This document shows, piece by piece, positions 18,805 to 28,491 of a stretch of DNA of 64,000 nucleotides. Under the pieces are notes generated by a model. The model was not told where the DNA came from, made no database searches, and saw only the letters and a program-made list of their open reading frames with translations. The position numbers and the translations under genes were made by a program. Position 1 is the first letter of the stretch; each line of letters opens with the position of its first letter. Source of the DNA: Candidatus Poribacteria bacterium (GTDB lineage Bacteria; Poribacteria; WGA-4E; WGA-3G); contig JAPPCZ010000106.1 of NCBI GenBank assembly GCA_028824685.1, positions 1 to 64,000 of the forward strand. Direction: 5' to 3'.

Positions 18805-18858
18805 GCACTCATCATCCTATTGTATGGTGGATTTTAGAATTAACTTGACAGTTTGATT

Positions 18859-18924
18859 TGTAGGAGGGAACTCCGATTCCCGACTATCACAGCATTCGTC
18901 GCGATTCGGAGATCGCTCCTACAG
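18859..18924. repeat. TGTAGGAGGGAACTCC palindromic repeat
   Basis: TGTAGGAGGGAACTCCGATT is mirrored by ATTCGGAGATCGCTCCTACA about 30 bp later. It is a member of the dispersed palindromic family and lies between the cupredoxin gene and the CydA-like gene. Confidence 0.7.
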
Positions 18925-19019
18925 AAGATGTGTCAACATATTTTTATAATTCACTATAAATACATAAGGATAGAAAATTTCGTCCTTGTGGTGCATCCTA
19001 ACAATTGAGAGAACTAAAA

Positions 19020-20933
19020 ATGCGTTGTTGCTCATCTCTTATAACTAAAAAGAGACTATACTTCATACTCGGTTTTGTACTGTTCGGTTCTGTATTATTA
19101 GCAGTTGTGCCAGCATTTGCACAGGACATGACTGATGCAGAATATCGTCCATTTCCTCTGATTGGTAGCCGAAACGCAGCGTGGATTGCTGCGCAATTAC
19201 ATCTGTTGTTCGGTTCTTTCATCCTCGGTGTCCCCATGTTTGCGGTAATTATTGAATTTATCGGATGGAAAACCAAAGAGGAACGGTACGACCGGATGGC
19301 ACAAGAGTTTATCAAACTCTGTATGGGTGCTTTTTCAACAACAGCGTTACTCGGTGGCGTTCTTGTCTTTATTCTTGTTTGGTGCTATCCAAAAGTGTTG
19401 AGCAAGTTGAGCGGAATCTTCGGTCCGACGATGATTTTTTATGTCGTACTGTTCTTTGGAGAGACCTTTACCCTTTACATATATTCCTACGGCTGGGATA
19501 AGATGAAGGGACGTTTTAAATGGGTGCATCTCGTACTTGGTGTGTTATTAAACGTATGGGGCACAGCGATTATGTTTGTGTCAAATACGTGGCTTACCTA
19601 TCAAACAAGTCCTGCTACAATGTTCGGAAAGTTATCTGACAAGACAAAGGAAGCATGGATAGAAAATTCGATAGCGCAAAACCCTGAACTAACCCGTGCT
19701 GAACTACTTGAGGGTGTAACAGATAAAACCGTAATCCCGCTCCACAACGAAACTACCGGTGAATTCTGGGGAACGGTATGGGAAGCAGTCAACAATTTCA
19801 CATGGATGCCGGTCAATATCCACCGACTTATTGGAAACATCGCATTTGGTGGTTCCATTGTGGCCGCTTATGCAGCATTTCGCTACCTCGTGGCGAAAAC
19901 CAAAGAGGAAAAAGCGCATTACGATTGGATGGGATATAACGGCAACTTCATCGCTCTATGCGGACTGATCCCACTGCCTTTCGCCGGTTATTGGTTGGGT
20001 AGAGAAATCTACATGTTCAATAACACGATGGGCATCAATATGATGGGTAGTCTATTCTCATGGCTGTTTATCATACAGGCAGTAATGATTGGGGTGCTGT
20101 TTATCGGTGCAAACTATTACCTCTGGTCTGGAATGGGACGCATACAAGGCGCAGAGATATATGCACGCTATCGTCCGTATATGATTGCTATTATTGTTAT
20201 TGGTGTTGCTATATGGATGACACCGCGGACTCTTTCTAAAATATCCACAGCTTCCGAACTAAGTGCAATGGGAGGTTCAAACCACCCGCATCTCGGTCTT
20301 TTCGGTTTGATGACTTCCAAAAATACTGTCGTAAATATAGTTATTTTAACTACCTTTTTGAGTTTCCTGTTTTATAGACGTTCGGGTAAGACACCGACCG
20401 TAAGTTGGAAAGGTATTGGGAATATTGTTATTACGGCAATTTTCTTTTTGGGAGTCGTCTCAATCGTAGTTATTGGTATTGTTGGGTTTATCGTTCCGAC
20501 CGATACACGCGTCAATGTGTTAACACCGTGGCAGGTGTTGGTTGCACTTGGTGTAATGGTTGTCGTAACAGTGGTTGATATTTTCCTATATCGAAAAGCA
20601 ACGACATCAGGCACTATCAATTGGGGACAGATGACAGAACGCTCTCAATACGTTCTAATCCTGCTTGCGATTACATTTACTTCTCTAATGGGTTTAATGG
20701 GATACGCCCGTTCAGGGCTGCGCGAAGGATGGCATATCTTTGGTGTTCAGAAGGACACATCCGTTGATGCTTTTACGCCTGCACTTGGTGATGCAGTGAA
20801 CATGGTTTCAATCATTATGGTTATTTTCTTCGCACTTGTTGGGTTTATCTTCTGGCTCGGTTTGTGGGGTGACAAGAAAAAACAACCGGCAACGCCAATT
20901 GAAGCAGAAGCAACTGTGGAAAGTGGTGACTAA
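19020..20933 (+). CDS. CydA-like membrane oxidase subunit (bd oxygen reductase superfamily)
   Basis: The 637-residue protein opens with a signal-like hydrophobic segment ending in AFAQ, followed by many transmembrane helices. Family marks are AQLHLLFGSFILG (haem His), GETFTLYIYSYGWDK (the acidic pair region of CydA) and NIHRLIGNIAFGG. The quinol-type GRQPW motif is degenerate here, reading LREGW near residue 567, and no CydB gene follows. This fits the cytochrome c-linked or Nitrospira-like branch of the bd superfamily, not a quinol oxidase. The next genes encode c cytochromes, which supports electron entry from cytochrome c. ATG at 19020 is preferred; an in-frame TTG lies at 19005. The exact electron acceptor is not certain. 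Confidence 0.85.
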   Translation: MRCCSSLITKKRLYFILGFVLFGSVLLAVVPAFAQDMTDAEYRPFPLIGSRNAAWIAAQLHLLFGSFILGVPMFAVIIEFIGWKTKEERYDRMAQEFIKLCMGAFSTTALLGGVLVFILVWCYPKVLSKLSGIFGPTMIFYVVLFFGETFTLYIYSYGWDKMKGRFKWVHLVLGVLLNVWGTAIMFVSNTWLTYQTSPATMFGKLSDKTKEAWIENSIAQNPELTRAELLEGVTDKTVIPLHNETTGEFWGTVWEAVNNFTWMPVNIHRLIGNIAFGGSIVAAYAAFRYLVAKTKEEKAHYDWMGYNGNFIALCGLIPLPFAGYWLGREIYMFNNTMGINMMGSLFSWLFIIQAVMIGVLFIGANYYLWSGMGRIQGAEIYARYRPYMIAIIVIGVAIWMTPRTLSKISTASELSAMGGSNHPHLGLFGLMTSKNTVVNIVILTTFLSFLFYRRSGKTPTVSWKGIGNIVITAIFFLGVVSIVVIGIVGFIVPTDTRVNVLTPWQVLVALGVMVVVTVVDIFLYRKATTSGTINWGQMTERSQYVLILLAITFTSLMGLMGYARSGLREGWHIFGVQKDTSVDAFTPALGDAVNMVSIIMVIFFALVGFIFWLGLWGDKKKQPATPIEAEATVESGD

Positions 20934-20947
20934 TGGGAGAACAAACG

Positions 20948-22471
20948 ATGAAAAACACACTCGTTAGAATTGCAAGCCTAATCATAATGGTTGTGAGTTT
21001 TATTGCCTTTGTGGCGAAAGCACCAGCTTTTCCGATCCCTTCTGAGAACCTACTCCCGTGGTCGGTCTGGTTTATGATTTCACTACTGGTGAATATAGTT
21101 GTTTGGTTCCCTGTCATGAAATTGGTCTCGTTTGCTCTTGGGGTAATTTGGTTTTACGCTTTCATCGCAGGACTTGTGCCAGATACTTCTACTGCATCAG
21201 GGACAGTAACAACATTAGACTGGACCGATCCGGATGCCGTAGCCGAAATAGGTTTAGCAATTTTTAACGGAAAAGGACAGTGTGCCGCATGCCACACCTT
21301 GGATACTTCAGCACCAAAAGGCAGATGTCCAGATTTAACAGATATTGGCATAAACGCCGCAAACCGCGTACCTGGGACAGATGCGAAAACGTATCTAATT
21401 GAATCTCTATATGACCCGGGGAAATATTTAGTCACAGGATACGGTAAGATTATGCCAGAGGTATGGAAAAATCCAATTGCGCTAACAAAATTAGAAATTG
21501 AAGCGGTCATAGCATTTCTGCAAAGCCAAGGCGGTGAAATTGACCCAAACCCGTTTGATGAACCGATTGATAGAGCAAAAGCCGAAACAACAGCAGAAGC
21601 ACTCCCTCCCTTGCTTTCTGGTGATCCTGAAGCTGGTAAAAAGGTATTTATAGAGGCAGCGTGCATCTCTTGTCATGAGGTAACAGGTTTAGAAAATCCG
21701 AAAGCAGGAGAGGCAAACGAAGACTTTGAAGTTGTCACCGCACCAGAACTTACCGAAATTGCAGCACTGAACAGTATGCGGTATATTGAGGAGTCAATCT
21801 TAAAACCTAACGCAGAAATTGTACCCGGTTATGGCACAGTTAAAATAAAAGCAAAAGGGATAATCTACGAAGGAACACTCGTCTCGCGAGATGACGAAAA
21901 GATTCTTGTTCGCACGAAAGCAGCTGACGGTACAGAAGAAGAACACACAATCCTTTTGAGTGATATTGATGAAGAACCAATAGAAGACCTTGCTAATCTA
22001 ATAGAAAACGGGTATTTCACATTAACGCTAACACCTACAGGATCAGACACTTCTGTAAGTGGTGAGATCGTTGAGGAAACCGACACATCGGTAACATTGA
22101 AAGTCGGCGACGAAACGCAAACACTATCTAAAGTTGATACTGATTTGAAAAAACAGTTGGCTGCTGTCATTTTTGATGGCGGTGACATTCTCGGTGAGGT
22201 TGTTTCAGGAACTTTAGATGACATTGAAATTGTCGTAATCGTCGATGGCAGTGAAGAGAGTTATGATCCATCATTTGATTTTGATGAAGCAACCCTGGCA
22301 CTCGGTTTTGGTCGAAAATTGTTGGTTAAATCGCCAATGCCAGACAATTTTCCTATACTCCTATCAGTGTCAGATATGGCAAATCTACTCGCTTACTTAA
22401 GCACGTTGACTGGCGTAACAGCAACAGAAGAGACAGCATCAACTGAGGCAGTAGAAGAAGTCACGGAATAA
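20948..22471 (+). CDS. Membrane-anchored dihaem cytochrome c
   Basis: The protein of about 507 residues has two N-terminal transmembrane helices, then CAACH (residues 112-116) and CISCH (239-243) in two cytochrome c domains. Between them and the C-terminus are acidic beta-rich segments without recognisable function. It is the likely electron-donating partner of the CydA-like protein 14 bp upstream. Start: the ATG at 20948 has GGGAG upstream. Another in-frame ATG at 20933 overlaps the preceding stop codon. Confidence 0.85.
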   Translation: MKNTLVRIASLIIMVVSFIAFVAKAPAFPIPSENLLPWSVWFMISLLVNIVVWFPVMKLVSFALGVIWFYAFIAGLVPDTSTASGTVTTLDWTDPDAVAEIGLAIFNGKGQCAACHTLDTSAPKGRCPDLTDIGINAANRVPGTDAKTYLIESLYDPGKYLVTGYGKIMPEVWKNPIALTKLEIEAVIAFLQSQGGEIDPNPFDEPIDRAKAETTAEALPPLLSGDPEAGKKVFIEAACISCHEVTGLENPKAGEANEDFEVVTAPELTEIAALNSMRYIEESILKPNAEIVPGYGTVKIKAKGIIYEGTLVSRDDEKILVRTKAADGTEEEHTILLSDIDEEPIEDLANLIENGYFTLTLTPTGSDTSVSGEIVEETDTSVTLKVGDETQTLSKVDTDLKKQLAAVIFDGGDILGEVVSGTLDDIEIVVIVDGSEESYDPSFDFDEATLALGFGRKLLVKSPMPDNFPILLSVSDMANLLAYLSTLTGVTATEETASTEAVEEVTE

Positions 22472-22496
22472 CCGAGAAACGCTAAGGAGTTAACCC

Positions 22497-23273
22497 ATGA
22501 AAAGAGTATCGCTTTTCACAATATGTTTCGTAATTTTCATAATATCTTGGGTATTTCTGGAATTTGTTATGGGTGGCGTTATCTCAAAACCAATACCAAG
22601 TAGCGTGATTTCGATGTATATGGCGTTGATTCTAATCGCCATTTTGGTGCATGTCTCTGTTGAAGACACAAGATTTCGGGAGTTTCTTCGTCCTATTCAC
22701 GAGACACTCGTTGATGAAAACCGTCATGTTAGGCGTATCGTTTTAGCAGTGTTGATTCCACTCCTTATGCTCGGATATACATATTCTAATCTTGCTCAAA
22801 AAGCCAATCCCCCCGGAGATCCGCGTGATGCACACCCATCACCACCGCTTGAATTGACCTACAAGGATGAGGTGATCGGCTCAATGCAGACTGTTGAAAA
22901 CCCTCATCGTCATTATGAAAAGGACGACCCAGAAAAGTTCAAATCACATGTAGAAAATGGAAGACGTGTCTACTACCAGAACTGTTTTTATTGTCACGGC
23001 GATCACCTTGATGGACAAGGGCATTTTGCGGACGCGCTAAATCCCTTACCAGCGAATTTCCAAGACCCAGGCATCATCCCCAATTTCCAAGAATCCTTCT
23101 TTTTCTGGCGGATTAGTAAAGGCGGGCCTGGGTTACCTGCATCAGGCACACCGTGGAACTCAGCAATGCCTATCTGGGAAGATCACCTAACAAAAGAAGA
23201 AATCTGGGACGTTATTCTCTTCTTATCTGATTATACTGGATATCCGTATAGAACATTTGGGGAGGGACATTAA
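22497..23273 (+). CDS. Membrane-bound monohaem cytochrome c
   Basis: The 258-residue protein has about three N-terminal transmembrane helices and a periplasmic cytochrome c domain with CFYCHGDHLDGQG near residue 163. An AAGGAG site precedes the ATG. It sits 25 bp behind the dihaem gene in the same operon and probably belongs to the same complex. N-terminal helices combined with one class I cytochrome domain recall the cytochrome subunits of alternative complex III, but the assignment is not secure. Confidence 0.83.
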   Translation: MKRVSLFTICFVIFIISWVFLEFVMGGVISKPIPSSVISMYMALILIAILVHVSVEDTRFREFLRPIHETLVDENRHVRRIVLAVLIPLLMLGYTYSNLAQKANPPGDPRDAHPSPPLELTYKDEVIGSMQTVENPHRHYEKDDPEKFKSHVENGRRVYYQNCFYCHGDHLDGQGHFADALNPLPANFQDPGIIPNFQESFFFWRISKGGPGLPASGTPWNSAMPIWEDHLTKEEIWDVILFLSDYTGYPYRTFGEGH

Positions 23274-23274
23274 A

Positions 23275-24972
23275 ATGAGAAGAAAAAATATTGTCCACTT
23301 AGTCCTTATTTTAGGTCTACTCTCTGTTTTTAACTTAACTTATGCACAGGATACCTCGGAAGTCTCCGAAAAAGGAAAAGAGGTCTATGAAGAAAGCTGC
23401 GCCCACTGCCACGGCATTGAAGGTCAAGGTGATGGGAGTGCAGCCGAAAACCTCTTACCAAGACCAAGAGATTTTACACGTGGTCTGTATAAGATTCGAT
23501 CCACAGAAAGTGGTCAACTCCCAACCGACCAAGACTTATTTGATATTATAACCATAGGTATGCCTGGTTCGTCAATGCCAGGATGGGAAACCTCGCTGAG
23601 TGCTAATGATCGTTGGGAAGTGGTATCATATATTAAGACCTTTTACGAAGGTTTCATAGAGAGCGAAACGCCACCACGACAAATCAGTTTAGAAGGTAAA
23701 ATTCCCTATTCTGAAGAGAGTGTAGAAATTGGCAAGATACTTTATACACAGTTCGCATGTTTTGAATGCCACGGCAATTTAGGACGGGGCGATGGCACTT
23801 CCGCACCAACTCTCCAAGATGAATGGGGTTTTAAAAGCTGGCCAGCCAATCTCACACAGAGTTGGAATTACAGAGGTGGTAACAATATAGACGACATTTA
23901 CAAGCGATTCATCGGTGGAATTGCAGGTTCAGCAATGCCTATGTTTGAAGACCCCGCATTCGGCTTAACTATAGAGCAATCCAAACGCTATAACGAATTG
24001 GACAGTAAAGTAGAAATGACAGAGTCTGAGGAAGAAGAATATAACCAACTTGATGAAAAAATGAGCAATGCTTACGAAATCTTAGACCTTATGGCGGATG
24101 GTGATGCAACCGAAGAACAAAAACAGATCTATGATACAGCGATGAAAGCATTTAATGTTAAAAGTTGGCATTTGGCGAACTACGTCAAATCTCTTTCCCC
24201 AGAAAAAAGACCAGAGCCAGCAATTGGCAAAAACGTCCTCCGTTCACAATATATAGCAAGTGAGTTGCCAGAAATGGCTGATACCGCATGGGAAACACTT
24301 GAATCAAGTTACTTCCCTCTTGTTGGACAAATAATTGTTGAACCACGTCAGTTTAATCCAACGATTGACTCGGTTAATGTCAAATCATTTTACAACGATA
24401 CAGAGGTTGTCTTTCTTTTTACTTGGGATGACCGAACACATAATACCGAAGTTGAAGAGGACGAAGATATTGGAACAACGTTTGAGGACGCAATTGCAAT
24501 CCAATTTCCTGTGAAAGTGCCGAAAGGACCCACCGATGAAAAACCTTATTTCCTTTGGGGTGGCAGAAAAGCTGTCTATCTGTGGCAGTGGAAAGCATCT
24601 GATGCAGACAAGGTTATGGAACTCACAGCGAAAGGAATCAACAATGCTGGGGCACAAGAAGTCCAAGGAGATATTCAAGCAAAAAGTGAATACACTGATG
24701 GACAATACAAATTGTGGGTCAAACGTGCGCTAAAAACGGATGATAAGAAAGACTTGCAGCTTGAATCCGGCGTATTTGTACCTATCGCCTTTTCAGCTTG
24801 GGATGGTGCAAATGGTGATGTTGATACGAAACGGGTTATCTCAAGTTGGTACAGTTTTGTGTTAGAACCTGTTCCTTCATCAAGAAGGTTTATTTATCCG
24901 CCATTAGTGGCACTTCTCTCGTTTGGTCTGTTGGTCGGACTACGTCAGTTCGTACGGCAAAGAAATACGTAA
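23275..24972 (+). CDS. Dihaem cytochrome c with ethylbenzene-dehydrogenase-type haem-binding domain
   Basis: The 565-residue protein has a signal peptide, two cytochrome c domains, CAHCHGIEGQGDG (residue 42) and CFECHGNLGRGDG (residue 162), and a C-terminal half resembling the haem b-binding gamma subunit of ethylbenzene dehydrogenase/DMSO reductase-type enzymes (EB_dh). A final hydrophobic helix before RQFVRQRNT anchors it in the membrane. No molybdopterin subunit is encoded nearby, so the EB_dh domain probably serves electron transfer in the bd-like assembly. The ATG at 23275 is one base behind the previous stop codon and has GGGGAGG upstream. Confidence 0.83.
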   Translation: MRRKNIVHLVLILGLLSVFNLTYAQDTSEVSEKGKEVYEESCAHCHGIEGQGDGSAAENLLPRPRDFTRGLYKIRSTESGQLPTDQDLFDIITIGMPGSSMPGWETSLSANDRWEVVSYIKTFYEGFIESETPPRQISLEGKIPYSEESVEIGKILYTQFACFECHGNLGRGDGTSAPTLQDEWGFKSWPANLTQSWNYRGGNNIDDIYKRFIGGIAGSAMPMFEDPAFGLTIEQSKRYNELDSKVEMTESEEEEYNQLDEKMSNAYEILDLMADGDATEEQKQIYDTAMKAFNVKSWHLANYVKSLSPEKRPEPAIGKNVLRSQYIASELPEMADTAWETLESSYFPLVGQIIVEPRQFNPTIDSVNVKSFYNDTEVVFLFTWDDRTHNTEVEEDEDIGTTFEDAIAIQFPVKVPKGPTDEKPYFLWGGRKAVYLWQWKASDADKVMELTAKGINNAGAQEVQGDIQAKSEYTDGQYKLWVKRALKTDDKKDLQLESGVFVPIAFSAWDGANGDVDTKRVISSWYSFVLEPVPSSRRFIYPPLVALLSFGLLVGLRQFVRQRNT

Positions 24973-25047
24973 TTCTATAGAATCAAATCAACAGTGAGGC
25001 AACATTACCTCATAAACTTTAAATTTTTATTTATAAGGAGACAAAAA

Positions 25048-25848
25048 ATGAAAACGAAATTGTTGACATGTCTCACACTTCTTTTTGCATTTAGTTTCGG
25101 TCTGTTTGTGTTTGCAGACAGCCATGAAAAAGAAGAAGAGATGAATAAACTTGTTTTTCCCAAAGCATATAAATCTACGACTGTTAAAGACGGTGGAAAA
25201 ATTAGCGGTGTCGTAAAGTTTGAAGGCGAAGTGCCTGAAAAGAAAAAACTCGAAATCACGAAAGATCCAAAGGTTTGTGGTGTTACTGAAAAGTTTGATG
25301 AATCGCTTGTCGTTGGTGATGGTATGGCTTTGAAGAACACAATTGTATATCTGATGGACATTTCGCAAGGCAAGGATTTTGACAAGGACGCAAAAGTGGA
25401 AATTGATCAGAAGGATTGTAGATTCGATCCGCATGTGCAGATCATTCCTGTTGGAACCGTCCTGACGATGTTGAATAACGACAAGGCAACGCACAATGTC
25501 CATATCTTCGGGACAAAGAAGAATAACACCGAGATAAACATACAGCAGACAAAGAACCGTAAAAAAATGCGTCTCACTCGTTTTAAGTCTAAGAATGCGG
25601 AAGGTCCCGTTGAAGTGAAATGCGATATCCATGGATGGATGAAAGCATGGGTCGCTTATGTGCCGCATCCGTATTTTGCTGTGACGAACGAAAAGGGTGA
25701 ATTCACACTTGAAGATGTCCCCGCCGGAACCTATAAGTTGGGATATTGGCATGAAGCGTGCGGTACCAATAATAAAGAACCTGTTACTGTCACCGTCACT
25801 GCTGGTGGAGAAGTCAAGCAAGATTTCACGCTGAAACTTAAAAAGTAG
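25048..25848 (+). CDS. Secreted cupredoxin-like protein (paralogue)
   Basis: The 266-residue protein has a signal peptide ending near FADS. The copper ligands follow the pattern of the first cupredoxin: ATHNVH and CDIHGWM, then a regulatory-like beta domain (GEFTLEDVPAGTYKLGYWHEACG). The ATG at 25048 has AAGGAG 7 nt upstream. The gene closes the bd-like oxidase operon. Together with the copy at 18037 it brackets the cluster, which suggests a specific electron carrier for it. Confidence 0.85.
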   Translation: MKTKLLTCLTLLFAFSFGLFVFADSHEKEEEMNKLVFPKAYKSTTVKDGGKISGVVKFEGEVPEKKKLEITKDPKVCGVTEKFDESLVVGDGMALKNTIVYLMDISQGKDFDKDAKVEIDQKDCRFDPHVQIIPVGTVLTMLNNDKATHNVHIFGTKKNNTEINIQQTKNRKKMRLTRFKSKNAEGPVEVKCDIHGWMKAWVAYVPHPYFAVTNEKGEFTLEDVPAGTYKLGYWHEACGTNNKEPVTVTVTAGGEVKQDFTLKLKK

Positions 25849-25867
25849 TGCTTTGTCAACATATTAT

Positions 25868-25963
25868 TGTAGGTCGCGATTCGGAGATCGCTCCTACTGG
25901 AATGTATCTTCTTGTAGGAGGGAACTCCGGGGAATGCCTAAATGGTATTCATACCGTTGATTT
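25868..25963. repeat. Composite palindromic repeats
   Basis: A TGTAGGTCGCGATTCGGAGATCGCTCCTAC hairpin-type unit (from 25868) is joined to a TGTAGGAGGGAACTCC unit and to the GGGGAATGCC...GGTATTCATACC unit (25929-25963) that recurs at 8595-8632 and 46470-46507. Confidence 0.65.
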
Positions 25964-26002
25964 GGATTCCCGACCACATTCTTGACTAAGCAGTAGTATA
26001 GG

Positions 26003-26920
26003 GTGAAAGATCAAATTACGGTTGAAAATCTGACACACAAATACGGCAGTCGGTGTGCTTTAGATAACGTTAGTTTCACTGTCCCACGTGGCGAGATTTT
26101 TTGCCTACTCGGTCCAAACGGTAGTGGAAAAACAACCCTTTTTAAGATTCTGTCTACTCTCATGCCGCCGACATCGGGGAGTGTTAACATTCTCGGGCAT
26201 GACTTGAGCATTGACGCGAAAGTTATTCGGAAATTATTAGGGGTTGTTTTTCAACGTCCAGGATTAGATGTCAAACTGACTGTTACAGAGAACTTACGTC
26301 ATTACGGACATCTCTATGGACTGAAAGGTAAAAGTCTCAAACACAGAATTTCTGAACTATTAGAACGGTTTGGGATCAGTGAAAGATCACACGACCTCGT
26401 AGAAAAATTATCGGGAGGTTTACAAAGGCGCGTAGAAATAGCGAAAGCAATGCTACATTCACCACAGGTTTTACTACTGGATGAGCCAAGTAGCGGGTTA
26501 GATGTAGGTGTGCGGCGACAACTGAGTGAATATCTAAACTCACTTGCTGAGACAGAAAATATACTTGTCCTATTGACAACGCATCTTATGGACGAGGCAG
26601 AGTTATGCAATCGAGTCGGTATTTTGGATTCAGGAAAGTTTGTTGCTCTTGGAACACCTGACGAACTCAAGGCACAAATCGGTGGAGATGTTGTGTTGAT
26701 AGAGACTGAAAAAGGTGAAGAACTCTGCAGCGCAATAGCCGACCAATTTGAGGTTGCCCCGATTTTAACTGATAATTACTTACGTATTGAATGTGAACGG
26801 GGACATGAGTTTGTTCGGAATGTTGTAGCAGCGTTCTCTGATGATATTCAGACTGTTCGGTTCGGAAAAGCTACATTAGAGGATGTTTTCATTAAACTAA
26901 CAGGGAACCCATTTGTTTAA
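26003..26920 (+). CDS. ABC transporter ATP-binding protein (DrrA/NodI type)
   Basis: The 305-residue protein contains Walker A GPNGSGKTT, the signature LSGGLQRR, Walker B VLLLDEPSSGLD and the switch His (TTHLMDEAE). It ends with a C-terminal extension common in DrrA/NodI-type exporters. The GTG start is chosen because the family N-terminus (ITVENLTHKYG) begins right behind it. The ribosome-binding site is poor. Its permease starts 12 bp downstream. The pair lies between the bd-like and aa3 oxidase operons. Its substrate is unknown. Confidence 0.92.
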   Translation: MKDQITVENLTHKYGSRCALDNVSFTVPRGEIFCLLGPNGSGKTTLFKILSTLMPPTSGSVNILGHDLSIDAKVIRKLLGVVFQRPGLDVKLTVTENLRHYGHLYGLKGKSLKHRISELLERFGISERSHDLVEKLSGGLQRRVEIAKAMLHSPQVLLLDEPSSGLDVGVRRQLSEYLNSLAETENILVLLTTHLMDEAELCNRVGILDSGKFVALGTPDELKAQIGGDVVLIETEKGEELCSAIADQFEVAPILTDNYLRIECERGHEFVRNVVAAFSDDIQTVRFGKATLEDVFIKLTGNPFV

Positions 26921-26932
26921 GAGAACAACAAA

Positions 26933-27727
26933 GTGATAAGCGTTTTGTTGCCAGTTACAACAATCTGGTGGCGAGAAATCATCAGGTTTTATCGACAACG
27001 GAGTCGCCTCTTTAGTGCAATTGCACAGCCTTTGGTGTTTTGGATTCTAATCGGAAGCGGCTTGAGCGCGTCATTTCAACCTTCTGGAATAGCAGAGAAA
27101 CCCGGATATATTGAATACTTTTATCCTGGAATTGTCGTTTTAGTCTTGCTTTTTACAGCTATTTTCGCTACAATCTCTGTTGTAAATGAGCGGCGTGAAG
27201 GTTTCCTGCAAGGTGTGCTTGTAGCACCAGTGGCGAGATGGGGGATTGTGCTTGGGCAAGCGTTGGGTGGAACAACTTTAGCACTGTTACAAGGTTTGCT
27301 CCTACTATTCTTGGCACCTTTTATCGGAATTCGTTTCGGGCTCGCTTCTCTACTTCTTACGTTAGGCGTAATGACGCTATTGGCGTTTGGCTTAACAAAT
27401 CTTGGTCTACTCATCGCATGGCGGATGGACTCTACGCAAGGTTTTCATGCGATTATGAACCTAATACTCATTCCTATCTGGTTGCTGTCAGGTGCTTTGT
27501 TTCCAAGTACTGGGGCACCCGGTTGGTTGGTATGGGTAATGAAACTAAATCCTTTAACTTATGGAGTTGCTGCTTTTCGGAGAAGTCTCTACTTTGATAC
27601 TGAAACAACAATCGGCAACATGCCGACGTGGACACTTTCTCTATTGATTATATCTCTATTTTGTTTTTTGACCTATTTAGGCGCAACGCTAACTGCTTCT
27701 GCAGAAACAAATAAAAAGCACGCCTAA
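26933..27727 (+). CDS. ABC-2 type transporter permease (DrrB/NodJ type)
   Basis: The 264-residue protein has six hydrophobic helices, with the ABC-2 family motif around ERREGFLQGVLVAPV. It pairs with the ATPase upstream to form an exporter. The start is GTG at 26933. The helices end just before KKHA at the C-terminus. It may export a lipid, drug or cofactor precursor, and nothing in the sequence decides this. Confidence 0.9.
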   Translation: MISVLLPVTTIWWREIIRFYRQRSRLFSAIAQPLVFWILIGSGLSASFQPSGIAEKPGYIEYFYPGIVVLVLLFTAIFATISVVNERREGFLQGVLVAPVARWGIVLGQALGGTTLALLQGLLLLFLAPFIGIRFGLASLLLTLGVMTLLAFGLTNLGLLIAWRMDSTQGFHAIMNLILIPIWLLSGALFPSTGAPGWLVWVMKLNPLTYGVAAFRRSLYFDTETTIGNMPTWTLSLLIISLFCFLTYLGATLTASAETNKKHA

Positions 27728-27765
27728 CGAATATCCTATCTACGATTTTGAAAAAGGAGAAATGA

Positions 27766-28425
27766 ATGCTTGGATGGCTACCAGAGAACGTATCAACGTT
27801 CGCACAAGGTGTTGATACCCTCTTTGCACTCATCTATTGGATTACCGTGGTGGTGTTTGTCCTCGTGATCGGTACTCTCATCATGTTTCTGATTAAGTAT
27901 CGTCATCGAGAAGGACACCGCGCTGAATACATTGAAGGAAGTACGAAACTTGAAATCATCTGGACAGCTGTAACCACAGTGATTGTGTTTGGATTGGCAA
28001 TGCTCAGTTTTCCGCAGTGGAACAACCTTAAATCACCATCTGAAAATCCTGATTATGTCGTGCAGGTTCGAGGTGAACAATTTAACTGGTATATGATCTA
28101 CCCCGGTCCAGATAATGAATTAGGAACAGAAGACGATCTGGAATTGGAAAACGAATTGTATGTCCCAGAAGACAAACTTGTACAAATTTTGTTAACTTCT
28201 AAAGATGTAATTCATAGTTTTTTTATACCTAATTTACGCCAGAAACAGGACGCAGTCCCAGGACGAACTATTGACACGCTAAAGTTTCAGGCAACAGAGC
28301 CTGGGCGTTATGAAATTCCGTGTGCCGAACTCTGTGGTTTTGGACACGCAGAAATGCGTGGTTATCTCAATGTAATAACACAAGAAGAATATGATGCATG
28401 GGTCAAGGAACAGTGGCCTGAGTAA
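27766..28425 (+). CDS. coxB: Cytochrome c oxidase subunit II
   Basis: The 219-residue protein has two N-terminal transmembrane helices and the CuA domain with complete ligands: the His in DVIHSF and the CAELCGFGHAEM cluster. It accepts electrons from cytochrome c or a cupredoxin and passes them to subunit I. No fused cytochrome c domain is present. It starts the aa3 operon, with AAGGAG before the ATG. Confidence 0.97.
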   Translation: MLGWLPENVSTFAQGVDTLFALIYWITVVVFVLVIGTLIMFLIKYRHREGHRAEYIEGSTKLEIIWTAVTTVIVFGLAMLSFPQWNNLKSPSENPDYVVQVRGEQFNWYMIYPGPDNELGTEDDLELENELYVPEDKLVQILLTSKDVIHSFFIPNLRQKQDAVPGRTIDTLKFQATEPGRYEIPCAELCGFGHAEMRGYLNVITQEEYDAWVKEQWPE

Positions 28426-28491
28426 GCGACATCAGAGCGGCCTGAATAAGGAGCAATTCGTAATTACGGGTCGTGAAAGGAGTAAGATAAC

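Noticed and set aside
25027..25821. 264-codon open frame on the - strand opposite the second cupredoxin
   Set aside because: It lies antisense to a gene with a clear signal peptide, copper ligands and ribosome-binding site, and the translated product is low in family-like features and rich in Phe/Cys/His runs typical of shadow frames.
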